Counted from the first letter of the stretch, positions 1-10,447 are shown. The stretch: DNA of 64,000 bases from Gammaproteobacteria bacterium (GCA_026398815.1 JAPLSA010000015.1:62001-126000), one strand, 5' to 3'. Numbers and translations are program-made. Notes: generated by a model not told the origin, from the letters alone.

Positions 1-153
1 GGACTGCTGCTGACGGCGCTAGCGACCACGCTCGGCGCGCCGTTCTGGTTCGATCTGCTGAACAAGCTGTTCGCCGCCCGCGACCTGCTGCGTCGCAAGG
101 GGCAGGCGATTGCCCCGGCGCAGCCGTCCGGCGGCAGCGCTCCCGGCCCCTGA
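1..153 (+). CDS. C-terminal end of a membrane protein (partial)
   Basis: The reading frame is open from the first base and ends at TGA 151-153, giving the last 50 residues of a protein whose start lies outside the window. The tail has a hydrophobic stretch, then the motif GAPFWFDLLNKL, then a basic segment and a Pro/Gly/Ala-rich end. That motif is familiar from the end of uncharacterised bacterial membrane proteins, so I read this as the last transmembrane segment and a cytoplasmic tail. No function can be assigned. A strong terminator follows 20 bases downstream. Confidence 0.6.
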   Translation, partial: GLLLTALATTLGAPFWFDLLNKLFAARDLLRRKGQAIAPAQPSGGSAPGP

Positions 154-173
154 CGGCCGGCGGTCGCGGGAAC

Positions 174-203
174 GAAAAAGGCCACCCGGAGGTGGCCTTT
201 TTC
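174..203. terminator. Bidirectional rho-independent terminator
   Basis: A perfect hairpin: GAAAAAGGCCACC pairs with GGTGGCCTTTTTC around a CGGA loop. The A run on one side and T run on the other make it work in both directions. It lies between the plus-strand gene ending at 153 and pntB, which ends at 218 on the minus strand, so it probably serves both. Confidence 0.85.
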
Positions 204-217
204 ATGTGGCAGGACGC

Positions 218-1645
218 TCAGTGACCGCCGCCGTCCAGCGACTTCACCGCCTGGATCATCGACACCAGCACCTTCTGGGCATCGCCGTAGACCATGTTGG
301 CGTTGTCGGCGAAGAACAGCTCGTTCTCGACACCCGAGTAGCCCTTGCCCTGGCCGCGCTTGACGACATAGACCTGCTTGGCCTGGTCGACGTTGAGGAT
401 CGGCATGCCGTAGATCGGGCTCGACTTGTTGGTGCGCGCCGCCGGATTCACGGTGTCGTTGGCGCCGATCACGATGGCGACATCGGCTTCCTTGAACTCC
501 CCGTTGATGTCTTCCATGTCGTAGATGATGTCGTACGGCACGCCGGCTTCGGCGAGCAGCACGTTCATGTGGCCGGGCATGCGGCCGGCGACCGGATGGA
601 TCGCGAACTTCACGTCGACGCCGGCGTCCTGGCACAGCTTCACGAACTCGTAGAGCTTGTGCTGGGCCTGTGCCACGGCTAGGCCGTAGCCCGGCGCGAT
701 GATCACCTTCGAGGCGTAGCGCATGTTGATGCCGGCGTCGCCGGCATCGATCGGCTTCATCGAGCCCTTGATCTCGCCCTGTTCTTCGCCGGCCACCGCG
801 CCGAAGTTCGAGAAGATCACGTTCGACACCGAACGGTTCATCGCCTTGGCCATCAGCAGGGTCAGCAGGGTGCCGGCCGAGCCGACCACCATGCCGGCGA
901 TCATCAGCGCCGGGTTCTGCAGCACGAAGCCTTCGAAGCCGACCGCGAGACCGGTGAAGGCGTTGTACAGCGAGATCACCACCGGCATGTCCGCACCACC
1001 GATCGGCATCGTCATCAGCACGCCGAAGATCAGCGCCAGCACGAAGAACGCGGCCGTCATCCACACCGGCGCGTGGCCGTGGGCCGCGAAGGCGATGTAC
1101 AGGCCGAGGCCCAGCGTGGCGACGAAGAACGTGCCGTTCATCGCCTGCAGGCCGGTGAAGCGCCAGGTGCCGTTGACCCGGCCGTCGAGCTTGGCCCAGG
1201 CGATCACCGAGCCGGACAGCGAGATCGCACCGATCAGCGAACCGATGATGGTGACCACCAGCGGCACCAGCGTGTGCTCGGCGCCCGGACGGAACAGCTC
1301 GACGGCGCCGATGGCGGCAGCGGCACCGCCGCCCATGCCGTTGTAGAGCGCGACCATCTGCGGCATCGCGGTCATCTCGACCTTCTTGCCGCTGACCCAG
1401 GCCCAACCGAGGCCGATCGCCAGCGCCACCGCGCCGAGCGCGGCATTGACCACCAGATGCGGCTTGGCGGCTTCGTTGACGTTGAACACGTACAGGAAGC
1501 TGGCGACCACCGCGATCACCATGCCGAGGCCGGCGACCCGGATGCCCGAGGCCGCCGTGACCGGCGAGGACATCCGCTTCAGACCGTAGATGAACAGGAA
1601 CGCGGCAGCGAGGAAGCTGGCGTCGATCAGGATTGCTGGATTCAT
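218..1645 (-). CDS. pntB: NAD(P) transhydrogenase subunit beta
   Basis: Membrane beta subunit of the proton-translocating transhydrogenase, which uses the proton gradient to reduce NADP+ with NADH. The 475-residue product starts MNPAILIDASFLAAAF, carries a series of hydrophobic helices over about residues 1-265, and ends in the NADP(H)-binding dIII domain, with the IIAPGYGLAVAQAQ motif near residue 317 and a GANDTVNPAA segment. Length fits the family (about 460-480). It is the last gene of pntA-pntAB-pntB. Its ATG at 1645 has only a weak AAGGGA placed 12 bases away. The first 17 codons are duplicated upstream (1746-1796), so the ancestral start was probably the one just after pntAB. Confidence 0.95.
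   Translation of the reverse strand: MNPAILIDASFLAAAFLFIYGLKRMSSPVTAASGIRVAGLGMVIAVVASFLYVFNVNEAAKPHLVVNAALGAVALAIGLGWAWVSGKKVEMTAMPQMVALYNGMGGGAAAAIGAVELFRPGAEHTLVPLVVTIIGSLIGAISLSGSVIAWAKLDGRVNGTWRFTGLQAMNGTFFVATLGLGLYIAFAAHGHAPVWMTAAFFVLALIFGVLMTMPIGGADMPVVISLYNAFTGLAVGFEGFVLQNPALMIAGMVVGSAGTLLTLLMAKAMNRSVSNVIFSNFGAVAGEEQGEIKGSMKPIDAGDAGINMRYASKVIIAPGYGLAVAQAQHKLYEFVKLCQDAGVDVKFAIHPVAGRMPGHMNVLLAEAGVPYDIIYDMEDINGEFKEADVAIVIGANDTVNPAARTNKSSPIYGMPILNVDQAKQVYVVKRGQGKGYSGVENELFFADNANMVYGDAQKVLVSMIQAVKSLDGGGH
1595..1645 (-). repeat. 51-bp direct repeat, copy in pntB
   Basis: These 51 bases, the first 17 codons of pntB, recur exactly at 1746-1796. A unique 100-base spacer (1646-1745) separates the copies. 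Confidence 0.97.
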
Positions 1646-1670
1646 TTTCTTAGTGTTCCCTTGTTCCTGT

Positions 1671-1796
1671 TCAGCAGCCGACTCGGCTTGCCGCCGATCC
1701 CACGCCAGAAGCGGCGCGGGTCCCTCGTCGGGTGCCTCGCGTCTGCAGGAACGCGGCAGCGAGGAAGCTGGCGTCGATCAGGATTGCTGGATTCAT
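1671..1796 (-). pseudogene. Duplicated pntB start: 41-codon orphan reading frame
   Basis: An ATG at 1796, 10 bases after the pntAB stop and preceded by AAGG at good spacing, opens a frame whose first 17 codons are identical to the start of pntB. It then runs into the unique spacer and stops at TGA 1671-1673, after 41 residues. The frame ends 25 bases before the real pntB ATG. It looks like the original pntB start, cut off by insertion of a 151-base unit. It could still act as a translated leader coupling pntAB to pntB, but that is untested. Confidence 0.75.
1746..1796 (-). repeat. 51-bp direct repeat, upstream copy
   Basis: Exact copy of 1595-1645, lying between pntAB and pntB. It supplies an ATG and 17 codons of pntB sequence that are not continuous with the rest of the gene. 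Confidence 0.97.
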
Positions 1797-1806
1797 GGTG
1801 CCGGCC

Positions 1807-2088
1807 TTACTTCGAGGACTTGAACATCTGCAGCATGCGTTCGGTCACCACATAACCGCCGGCCGCGTTGCCGGCGCCGAGCAGCACGCCGACGAAGCCG
1901 ATGACCTGCTCGGTGACCGTGGTGGCGTTGAGCAGCGCGAACAGCGCGCCGACGACGACGATGCCGTGCACGAAGTTGGAGCCCGACATCAGCGGCGTGT
2001 GCAGGATCGACGGCACCCGGCCGATGATCTCGTAACCGGTGAAGGCGGCGAGCATGAAGATGTACAGCGCGATGAATCCGGTCAGCAT
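1807..2088 (-). CDS. pntAB: NAD(P) transhydrogenase subunit alpha 2 (membrane part)
   Basis: The 93-residue protein is the separate membrane part of the alpha subunit, as in bacteria with a split alpha chain (Rhodospirillum type). It begins MLTGFIALYIFMLAAFTG, has three hydrophobic helices and the GYEIIGRVPSILHTPLMSG segment typical of this subunit. It sits 12 bases downstream of pntA, clearly in the same operon. Together with PntB it forms the proton channel domain in the inner membrane. Confidence 0.93.
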   Translation of the reverse strand: MLTGFIALYIFMLAAFTGYEIIGRVPSILHTPLMSGSNFVHGIVVVGALFALLNATTVTEQVIGFVGVLLGAGNAAGGYVVTERMLQMFKSSK

Positions 2089-2100
2089 GGCGTTGCTCCC

Positions 2101-3225
2101 TTAAGCTTCAACGGCTTTCTTGGCCGCTTCGTTCTTGATCTCGCCGGCGTGCGTCAGGCAGGCCTTGGCGATGATCTCGTCGTTCCAGTCCAGCTGAATC
2201 GCCTTGTCCTTGAGGAACAGCTCGATCAGGTTGTACTGGTTCTTCGCGTACAGCTCGCTGGCGTGCTCGCCGAGCAGGCTCGGCACATTGAGCGGCGCGA
2301 CGATCGACACCTGGCCGACCTGGGTGGTCTCGCCGGGCACGGTGTATTCGGTGTTGCCGCCGCCTTCGGCCGCGAGGTCGATGATCACCGCACCGGCCTT
2401 CATGCCGTCGACCTGCGCCTTGGAGATCAGCTTCGGGCTCGGACGGCCCGGGATCGCGGCGGTGGTGATGATGATGTCGGCGTTCTGGATGTGCTTGGTG
2501 ACGACGGCGGCGATCTTGGCCTTTTCCTCGTCGGTCAGCTCGCGGGCGTAGCCGCCGGTGCCACGGGCGTCGACACCGGTGTCGATGAACTTGGCACCCA
2601 GCGATTCGACCTGTTCCTTCACTTCCGGACGCACGTCATAACCTTCGACGCGGGCACCGATGCGGCGCGCGGTGGCGATCGCCGACAGACCGGCCACACC
2701 GACGCCCATCACCAGCACCGTGCCCGGCTTGATCGAGCCGGTGGCGAAGGTGGTCATCGGCATCATCCGGGCGATGCTGGTGGCGCCGAGCAGCGCGCCG
2801 TAGTAGCCGGCGAGTGCGGCCTGCGAGGACAGCGCGTCCATCGACTGGGCGCGGGTGATGCGCGGCACCAGTTCCATCGCCAGGCAGGTGATCTTCTTGT
2901 CGCGCAGAACCTTGACCAGCTCCGGTTCCTTGTGCGCGTAGACGAAGGACAGCAGGATCGCGCCTTCCTTCATCGCGCCGACCGTCTCGACGCTCGGCGG
3001 CTGCACCGACAGCACGATGTCGGCGTCGGAGACCAGACCCTGTGGATTGGCGGCGAAGGACACCGATTTGAACGCCGAGTCCGGCAGTTTCACGGCATCG
3101 CCGGCGGCGGTCTGCATGTGCAGTTCGGCGCCGAGCTTGGTCAGCTTGTCGGCGACGACGGGCACCAGCGCGACCCTGCGCTCGTTGGCGCGGGTTTCCT
3201 TCAGCACGGCAATTTTCACCGGCAT
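2101..3225 (-). CDS. pntA: NAD(P) transhydrogenase subunit alpha 1 (NAD-binding)
   Basis: Soluble NAD(H)-binding subunit of transhydrogenase, 374 residues, related to alanine dehydrogenase. It opens MPVKIAVLKETRANERRVAL and has the Rossmann glycine motif GVGVAGLSAIATARRIGARV around residues 172-190. The C-terminus stops before any membrane helices, consistent with a split alpha subunit. I chose the ATG at 3225 because TTGAGGAAG lies just upstream at the right distance; an in-frame start nine codons earlier (3252) lacks such a site. It heads the pntA-pntAB-pntB operon, with a 255-base non-coding stretch upstream that should contain the promoter. Confidence 0.94.
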   Translation of the reverse strand: MPVKIAVLKETRANERRVALVPVVADKLTKLGAELHMQTAAGDAVKLPDSAFKSVSFAANPQGLVSDADIVLSVQPPSVETVGAMKEGAILLSFVYAHKEPELVKVLRDKKITCLAMELVPRITRAQSMDALSSQAALAGYYGALLGATSIARMMPMTTFATGSIKPGTVLVMGVGVAGLSAIATARRIGARVEGYDVRPEVKEQVESLGAKFIDTGVDARGTGGYARELTDEEKAKIAAVVTKHIQNADIIITTAAIPGRPSPKLISKAQVDGMKAGAVIIDLAAEGGGNTEYTVPGETTQVGQVSIVAPLNVPSLLGEHASELYAKNQYNLIELFLKDKAIQLDWNDEIIAKACLTHAGEIKNEAAKKAVEA

Positions 3226-3480
3226 CGACACTTCCTCAAGGCTTGGGGTCACTGGGGCCGGAACGGGGCGTGGCCAGCGGGCGAACGGCGACCGTTCCAG
3301 CTTGGTTCTGCCTGCGACGGGGCCATTCAGCCCCCTTCATCCCCGTCGTCAAGCGACGCGGAGTCTAGCCCAAGGGGGGGCTGATCACAGCAAATTAATG
3401 TTCCGCCCTCGATTCATTGCCCGGCGCCGCCCCGCAGCGCCAGGGACAAGGCTGCGGGCGCGGGCCGCGCGGTGGCCGTG

Positions 3481-4542
3481 TCAGTGGGTGACCGGCTTGC
3501 GGCCCTGCTCGACGGCCGGCGGCAGTGCCGCTGCGGCGGCCGTCGGCTTGAACGACCAGCTGAAGCTGACCTTGGCGCTGCCGTCGAACAGGCCCTGCAC
3601 CGTGTAGTCGCCATCGAGCGGGGCTTTCAGCGGCAGCGTCACGGCGGCCTTGAAGCTGTCGGTCGGCGTGCTGCGCAGCTTTTCGCTGGTCCAGTTCAGC
3701 ACTTCGAACGGCGGCGGCAGCGGCACCGTTTCGGTCGGCATCGCCAGCCCGCTGCGGCTCATCGTCGAGGTGCCGGGCGGCGAGGGCAGGAACAGGTTCT
3801 CGACATCGACACCGCCCTTCAGCGTGTCGACGGTGACGATGTACTTCTCGCACAGCGTCTTGCGGTCGTCGTCGCTGCCGGTGGTGTCGGCGCTGCGGCT
3901 CAGCGCATACGGTTCCAGCTTTTCCTTCTTGCGGTCGAAGGCGCGGATGCCCTTGACCTGCACGTCGTACTTCACGTGGATCGAGATCGGGCAGTTGGCG
4001 TAGCCGAAGAAGTACAGGTAGCGCGGCACGTCGGCGATGCCCGGCGCGGCGAGGAACTCTTCCAGCTCCTGGCGGGTATTGCTCTTCAGCGCGTTCAGCG
4101 CCGCCAGCCGCTCGACCGCGCGGTTGTTGCACTCGAAGCTGTCGAAGCAGGTGACGCCGGCCTTCTGGTAGCGCTCGGCCAGCGCCTCGGCTGCTTCGGA
4201 GGATTCCGGCAGCTGGCCGCCGTTCAGCGCCTTCAACGCGTTCAGGCCCTTGCGTGCGTAGTACTGCGGCTTGATCTCCAGCCGCAGGTCCTGATCGGCA
4301 TCGAGCAGGTTGTCGCTGTACAGCACGCCGTCGGAGCGCAGCTGGGTGCGCACCAGGTATTCCTGGCGGGTGGTCGCCTCGGTGGCCTGCGGGCCGTTTT
4401 TCCAGTGCTGCTGGCCATCGACCGTCAGGCGGAATTCGAACACCCGCTCGATCGGCTTCGGCGCGGCCGGCGGCGCGGCGGCGGCCAGCAACGGTGTGGC
4501 GATGCAGGACAGCGCGGCGGTGGCGATCAGGCGATGGCGCAT
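3481..4542 (-). CDS. Secreted protein of unknown function
   Basis: A 353-residue protein with a clear Sec signal peptide (MRHRLIATAALSCIATPLLAAAA). I do not recognise a family. The mature part has a predicted beta-rich C-terminus of alternating hydrophobic residues and several cysteines (VTCFDSFECNNR near residue 135, YANCPISIHV, KTLCEKYIV) that could form disulfides in the periplasm. It lies 62 bases downstream of the SUMF1-fold gene and two genes after the TonB-like gene, all on the minus strand, so it probably belongs to the same transcription unit. An export- or envelope-related role is only an inference from that context. Confidence 0.6.
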   Translation of the reverse strand: MRHRLIATAALSCIATPLLAAAAPPAAPKPIERVFEFRLTVDGQQHWKNGPQATEATTRQEYLVRTQLRSDGVLYSDNLLDADQDLRLEIKPQYYARKGLNALKALNGGQLPESSEAAEALAERYQKAGVTCFDSFECNNRAVERLAALNALKSNTRQELEEFLAAPGIADVPRYLYFFGYANCPISIHVKYDVQVKGIRAFDRKKEKLEPYALSRSADTTGSDDDRKTLCEKYIVTVDTLKGGVDVENLFLPSPPGTSTMSRSGLAMPTETVPLPPPFEVLNWTSEKLRSTPTDSFKAAVTLPLKAPLDGDYTVQGLFDGSAKVSFSWSFKPTAAAAALPPAVEQGRKPVTH

Positions 4543-4604
4543 GGCGGCAGCGACTCCGGTGGCGGGCGAGTGAGCGAGGCTCGGAACAGCGCTCGGAGCA
4601 TGGC

Positions 4605-5615
4605 TCAGGGCGTGGTGGCGGCCGGTGCTTCCGGCGCAGCGGCCGGCGCGGCAGCCGGCTTGGGCCGCGCCAGACTCAGCGCCACCCGGAAGCCGAGCCC
4701 GTCGCTGTAGTTCGACGCCGGATCGGCGTCGCGGTTCGACAGCCGCAGCGACGAGGAGCCATTGCCCCAGCCGCCGCCACGGTTGACGCGCTTGGCGCAG
4801 GTGCCGTCGGTGCCCGGTTCCAGCCAGGCGCGGCCGTCAGTCGGCGCGCCGGTGAAGTCCGGGTGCCAGCAGTCCTCGACCCATTCCCAGACGTTGCCCT
4901 GCATGTCGTGCACGCCCCAGGCGTTGGGCGGGAAGCTGCCGACCGGCGCGGTGGTCGGGAAGTGGTCGTTGCAGTTGATCGCCCAGTACAGCTCCGGGAA
5001 GCGCTCGCGGGCGCTCTGGTCGAGCGCGTTGGCGTATTCGCAGGTCACGGTGTCGACCTGGCCCCAGCTCCAGGTGTAGTTGGCGGTGGCGCTGGCGCGC
5101 GCGGCGTATTCCCACTCCGCTTCGGTCGGCAGCCGGTACGGGCGGCCGGTCCGGGTGCGCAGCCAGGCGACGTAGGCCTTGGCCTGGTGCCAGGACACGC
5201 CGACCACCGGATGCCGGCCGGCGCTGTCGCCCGCTTCCGGCTTGATCTGCGCCTCGCTGCAGCCGCCGGCATCGACGCAGGCCTCGTATTCGCCGCGGGT
5301 GACTTCATAGCGGCCGATCGCGAACGGCCCGATGCTGACCTCGTGCACCGGCCGCTCGTACGGCTGGCCGCTGCCGATGGCGTCGCCCATCGCGTAGCGG
5401 CCGCCTCGGAACGAGGCCATTTCCGGTGTCTCCGGGCAATGCCGGAAATAGCTGATGCGGCGGTCGGCCGAGCGCGTGCGGCTGGTCGTGCAGCCGGCCG
5501 AGGCGGAGGTCTCGGCGGCCGGTGCTGGCGGCGGCGCTGCGGTCGGCGCTGCAAGAGTGTCGACGGACAGCACCAGCAGGACGGCGGGAAGCAGGGCGGA
5601 ACGCAGGCGGGTCAC
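4605..5615 (-). CDS. Secreted SUMF1/FGE-fold protein, no catalytic cysteines
   Basis: 336 residues from a GTG at 5615; a signal peptide (TRLRSALLPAVLLVLSVDTLAA) is followed by a formylglycine-generating-enzyme-sulfatase fold domain over about residues 65-315. Visible family motifs are FAIGRYEVTRGEYEACV, GVSWHQAKAYVAWL, YRLPTEAEWEYAARA, MQGNVWEWVEDC and the closing GLGFRVAL. The stretch that holds the two catalytic cysteines of true formylglycine-generating enzymes reads NRGGGWGNGSSSLRLSNRD here and has none, so sulfatase activation is unlikely. Remaining cysteines (CVDAGGC, CEYAN, CNDHF, CWHPD, TCAKRV) suggest disulfides. The GTG overlaps the stop of the upstream TonB-like gene as GTGA, so the two are likely translationally coupled. 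Confidence 0.82.
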   Translation of the reverse strand: MTRLRSALLPAVLLVLSVDTLAAPTAAPPPAPAAETSASAGCTTSRTRSADRRISYFRHCPETPEMASFRGGRYAMGDAIGSGQPYERPVHEVSIGPFAIGRYEVTRGEYEACVDAGGCSEAQIKPEAGDSAGRHPVVGVSWHQAKAYVAWLRTRTGRPYRLPTEAEWEYAARASATANYTWSWGQVDTVTCEYANALDQSARERFPELYWAINCNDHFPTTAPVGSFPPNAWGVHDMQGNVWEWVEDCWHPDFTGAPTDGRAWLEPGTDGTCAKRVNRGGGWGNGSSSLRLSNRDADPASNYSDGLGFRVALSLARPKPAAAPAAAPEAPAATTP

Positions 5616-6277
5616 GGGGTGAACTCGATCTCGATGGAGCCATCGGCGGTCTTCGCCTCGATCAGCGGCAGCGGCTGGCTTTTCCAGATCGCCCTGCGTA
5701 CCGATTCCTCGAGGTCGTACTCGCCGCACTTGTTCAGGAATTCCACGCCGGTGATGCGGCCGCCGGCCCGGTAGTCGATCCGGATCGAGCAGCTGAAGTT
5801 CCGTGGCCGGCGCGCCGGCGGCAGCCAGTTGTCGCGGAAGCGGCCGAGCAGCGATTCCTCCGGCGTTTCCACCGGCGGCACCGGCGGTGCAGGCGACGGC
5901 GTCTGGGTCGAAGCACCGGCCGGCTTCGCGGGCGCCGGCTGCGGCTTGGCCACCGGCTTCGGCTCGGTCTTCGGCTTGGCCGGCACCGGGGTCGGCAACG
6001 GTGTCGGCAGCGGCGCCAGCTTGGCCATCTCCTTCGGCGGCGTCGGCAGCTTCGGAGTCGGCAGGCTCGGCGGCACCACCACCTTCGGCGCGGGCGGTGC
6101 CGGCGGCGCCATGACGATCTGGATCGACTTCGGCAGGTTGGATGCCGGCGCGCCGCGCTGCGGCGTGCGGAAGCTGGTCACCAGGATGGCGATCAGCAGC
6201 GCGTGGAACACCAGCGACAAGGTGGCACTCCACCAGCGCGGCACCTCGCCAGGATCACTGCGGGTTGAAGGGTTCAC
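5612..6277 (-). CDS. TonB-like energy transducer / TonB C-terminal domain protein
   Basis: 221 residues with one N-terminal membrane helix (about residues 18-36), a long Pro/Lys/Ala-rich spacer (about 55-135) and a C-terminal TonB/TolA-type domain (about 145-221) containing NFSCSIRIDYRAGGRITGVE and a Glu-rich end. This is the layout of TonB and TolA proteins, which span the periplasm and pass energy from an inner-membrane motor to outer-membrane partners. No exbB, exbD or TonB-dependent receptor lies nearby; instead the gene is coupled to a SUMF1-fold secreted protein. It could be a periplasm-spanning scaffold rather than a real energy transducer. Confidence 0.78.
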   Translation of the reverse strand: MNPSTRSDPGEVPRWWSATLSLVFHALLIAILVTSFRTPQRGAPASNLPKSIQIVMAPPAPPAPKVVVPPSLPTPKLPTPPKEMAKLAPLPTPLPTPVPAKPKTEPKPVAKPQPAPAKPAGASTQTPSPAPPVPPVETPEESLLGRFRDNWLPPARRPRNFSCSIRIDYRAGGRITGVEFLNKCGEYDLEESVRRAIWKSQPLPLIEAKTADGSIEIEFTP

Positions 6278-6585
6278 GCGCGGCTGCCGTTGCGGGATCG
6301 GGAGGCGATGGTGTCCGGCCCGGTTCAGCGCGGACGCGGCCGGCCGGCCACGGCCCCGCCAGCCGTCACGGCGGCGGCGCGCAGCGCGTTGCGGCTGCAG
6401 CAGGGGCCCGCCGCCGCAGCGCGGCGCAGGCGAAGGGGGTGAGCGATCATCGGACGCCTCAAGTCGTGTGCTCGGTCTTGTGCTGCGAGCCTACAACAGA
6501 TGCGAACCGGCCTTCGGCGTCGCCACCCGGCCTAAAGTCTGGCCGTTGCCGGCCCGCGCGTGCTTGCGCAGGCCGGGGCGCAGCG
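6278..6585. other. 308-bp intergenic region, uup to TonB-like gene
   Basis: Very GC-rich and without a convincing gene. On the minus strand it lies after uup and before the TonB-like gene, so it should contain the promoter of the latter and the end of the uup transcript. A 41-codon Arg/Ala-rich minus frame at 6325-6450 shows no ribosome site or family likeness. I see no clear hairpin terminator. Confidence 0.5.
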
Positions 6586-8463
<1,878 letters not shown>

Positions 8464-8635
8464 GGAAGCACGGCTCGAAGCGGGGACGGGGCCGGATTGT
8501 ACGGGGCCGCAGGCGGGGCGACCCGATCGCTGCGGCGCGGACGGCGCGCGCCGGCATGTCGCGGCCACGCATTCGCGACTAACCTGCCTGACCTTCCGTT
8601 GCCCTGCGGCCGTACGCCGCCCGCCACCCGCCGAG

Positions 8636-10054
8636 ATGACGCTCTACAAGCGCTACGCAGACGAACTGGCCCAGCTGGTCGCCGACGGCACCCTGCAGGT
8701 CGGCGAACGGCTGCCGTCGGTGCGCGAGGCCAGCCGGCGGCGCGGCCTGAGCGAGATGACCGTGCTGCGCGCCTACCACCTGCTGGAAGCGCGCGGCCTG
8801 ATCTTGGCGCGGCCGCGCTCCGGCTACTTCGTGCAGGCGCGCCCGCCGCGCCCGCTGGGCCGGCCGCCGCGCTCGGCGCCGCCGCCGCTGGCCACGGCGG
8901 TCGACAAGGGCGCGCAGATCCACGCGCTGCTGGCGGCGATCCGCCAGCCGCACATCGTGCCGCTGGGTTCGGCGTTCCCCAGCCCGCGGCTGCTGCCGCT
9001 GAAGGCGCTGCACGGCGCGCTGAACCGCAGCCTGCGCCGGCTCGACCCGCTGCGGACGGTGGCCGACCTGTCGCCCGGCAATCCCGAGCTGCGGCGGCTG
9101 ATCGCGCTGCGCTATCGCGGCGACGGCATCGCCGTCGACGCCGACGATCTGGTGATCACCGATGGCGCGCTGGAAGCGCTGAACCTGTGCCTGCAGGCGG
9201 TGACCCGGCCGGGCGACACGGTGATCCTCGAATCGCCGACCTTCTACGCCGCGTTGCAGGCGCTGGAACGCCTGCACCTGAAGGCCGTGGAAGTGCCGAC
9301 CGATCCGGACACCGGCATCGATCTCGACGCCCTCGATGCCGCCGTGCGCCAGCACCGGCCGGCGGCGGTGTGGCTGATGACCAGCTTCCAGAATCCGCTC
9401 GGCGCGACGATGCCGGAAGCGCGCCGGCAGGCGCTGGTCCGGCTGCTGGCCGGCCACGACGTGCCGCTGATCGAGGACGACGTCTACGGCGAGCTGTACT
9501 ACGGCGCGACCCGGCCGAAACCGGCCAAGGCCTTCGATAGCGACGGCCGGGTGCTGCACTGCGCCTCGTTTTCCAAATGCCTGGCGCCGGGCTACCGGAT
9601 CGGCTGGGCAGCGGCCGGGCGCTGGACCGCCACCGTCGAGCGGCTGAAGCTCGGCAGCAGCCTGTCAGCCGCCGTGCCCTCGCAGCTGGCGCTGGTCGAC
9701 TACCTGTCCGGCGGCGGCTACGGCCGCCATCTGCGCAAGCTGCGCGACACGCTGAGCCAGGCGCGCGACAGCGTCATCGACGCGGTCCAGCAGCACTTCC
9801 CGGCCGGGACCCGGATCACCCGGCCGGAGGGCGGCTACTTCCTGTGGCTGGAACTGCCGGCCGGCATCGATACCCGGGCGCTGCAGCAGGCGGCGCTGGC
9901 CCGCGACATCAGCCTGGCGCCGGGCACGCTGTTCTCGGCACGCGAGGACTTCCGCCACGGCCTGCGCCTCAACTACGGCCACCCGGACGATCCCCGGGTG
10001 CTGCCGGCGATCGCCACGCTCGGCGCGTTGATCGACGGCCTGGCGCGCCGCTAG
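8636..10054 (+). CDS. MocR-type regulator (GntR HTH + aminotransferase fold)
   Basis: A 472-residue protein with an N-terminal GntR-type winged helix (about residues 1-70; GERLPSVREASRRRGLSEMT) joined to a class I/II aminotransferase-like domain (about 105-470). The PLP-binding lysine is in SFSKCLAPGYRIGW at residue 314, and the aspartate loop EDDVYGELYYG lies before it. MocR proteins sense PLP or amino-acid-related ligands and usually regulate a divergent neighbour. Here the divergent neighbour is uup, 172 bases away; the adjacent DUF2970 gene converges on it with a 4-base overlap. Target genes cannot be read from the sequence. Confidence 0.88.
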   Translation: MTLYKRYADELAQLVADGTLQVGERLPSVREASRRRGLSEMTVLRAYHLLEARGLILARPRSGYFVQARPPRPLGRPPRSAPPPLATAVDKGAQIHALLAAIRQPHIVPLGSAFPSPRLLPLKALHGALNRSLRRLDPLRTVADLSPGNPELRRLIALRYRGDGIAVDADDLVITDGALEALNLCLQAVTRPGDTVILESPTFYAALQALERLHLKAVEVPTDPDTGIDLDALDAAVRQHRPAAVWLMTSFQNPLGATMPEARRQALVRLLAGHDVPLIEDDVYGELYYGATRPKPAKAFDSDGRVLHCASFSKCLAPGYRIGWAAAGRWTATVERLKLGSSLSAAVPSQLALVDYLSGGGYGRHLRKLRDTLSQARDSVIDAVQQHFPAGTRITRPEGGYFLWLELPAGIDTRALQQAALARDISLAPGTLFSAREDFRHGLRLNYGHPDDPRVLPAIATLGALIDGLARR

Positions 10055-10272
10055 AGAAAGCGCAGCGCCAGCTGGGCCGCAGCGATGAACAGCGCGACGA
10101 CGACGCCGGTCAGCAGGCCGCCGACGATCACGAACTGCAGCGGCCGGCCGAGCGTGAAATCGCGCAACCGGTTGCGGTGGCTCTGCACGCCGAAGAACGA
10201 CCAGGCCACGCTCTGCATCACCTGCAGCAGGCTGAGGCCACGGGGCGGGGTGTCGCGGGCGGGGCTGGACAT
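10051..10272 (-). CDS. DUF2970 small membrane protein
   Basis: 73 residues, ATG at 10272. It has the conserved core MQSVAWSFFGVQSHRNRLRD followed by one transmembrane helix (FVIVGGLLTGVVVALFIAA), which matches the DUF2970 family of small proteobacterial inner-membrane proteins often found near respiratory genes. It converges with the MocR gene, sharing four bases at the stop codons. It is divergent from the cytochrome genes that begin at 10448, so a link to respiration is possible but unproven. Confidence 0.8.
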   Translation of the reverse strand: MSSPARDTPPRGLSLLQVMQSVAWSFFGVQSHRNRLRDFTLGRPLQFVIVGGLLTGVVVALFIAAAQLALRFL

Positions 10273-10447
10273 GGCACGGTCTCCGGCGGGGTTGAGGCCT
10301 GCAGGTTCCGCCACCGGCGGCACTGGTCCAAGCACCAGATCGGCTGCAGAAATCGAGGACAGCCGCGCGGCACCTGTCCTGCATCCGCAGGCGGCAACTG
10401 CCGATACCGATGGCCGGCGCGATGCTGCACCATGGCGGCCCGCCTGC

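Noticed and set aside
4605-5615. Formylglycine-generating (sulfatase-activating) enzyme
   Set aside because: The segment that should contain the two catalytic cysteines has none; only the fold is supported.
6325-6450. 41-codon minus-strand small ORF upstream of the TonB-like gene
   Set aside because: Arg/Ala-rich, no ribosome-binding site, no known relatives; chance ORF in GC-rich DNA.
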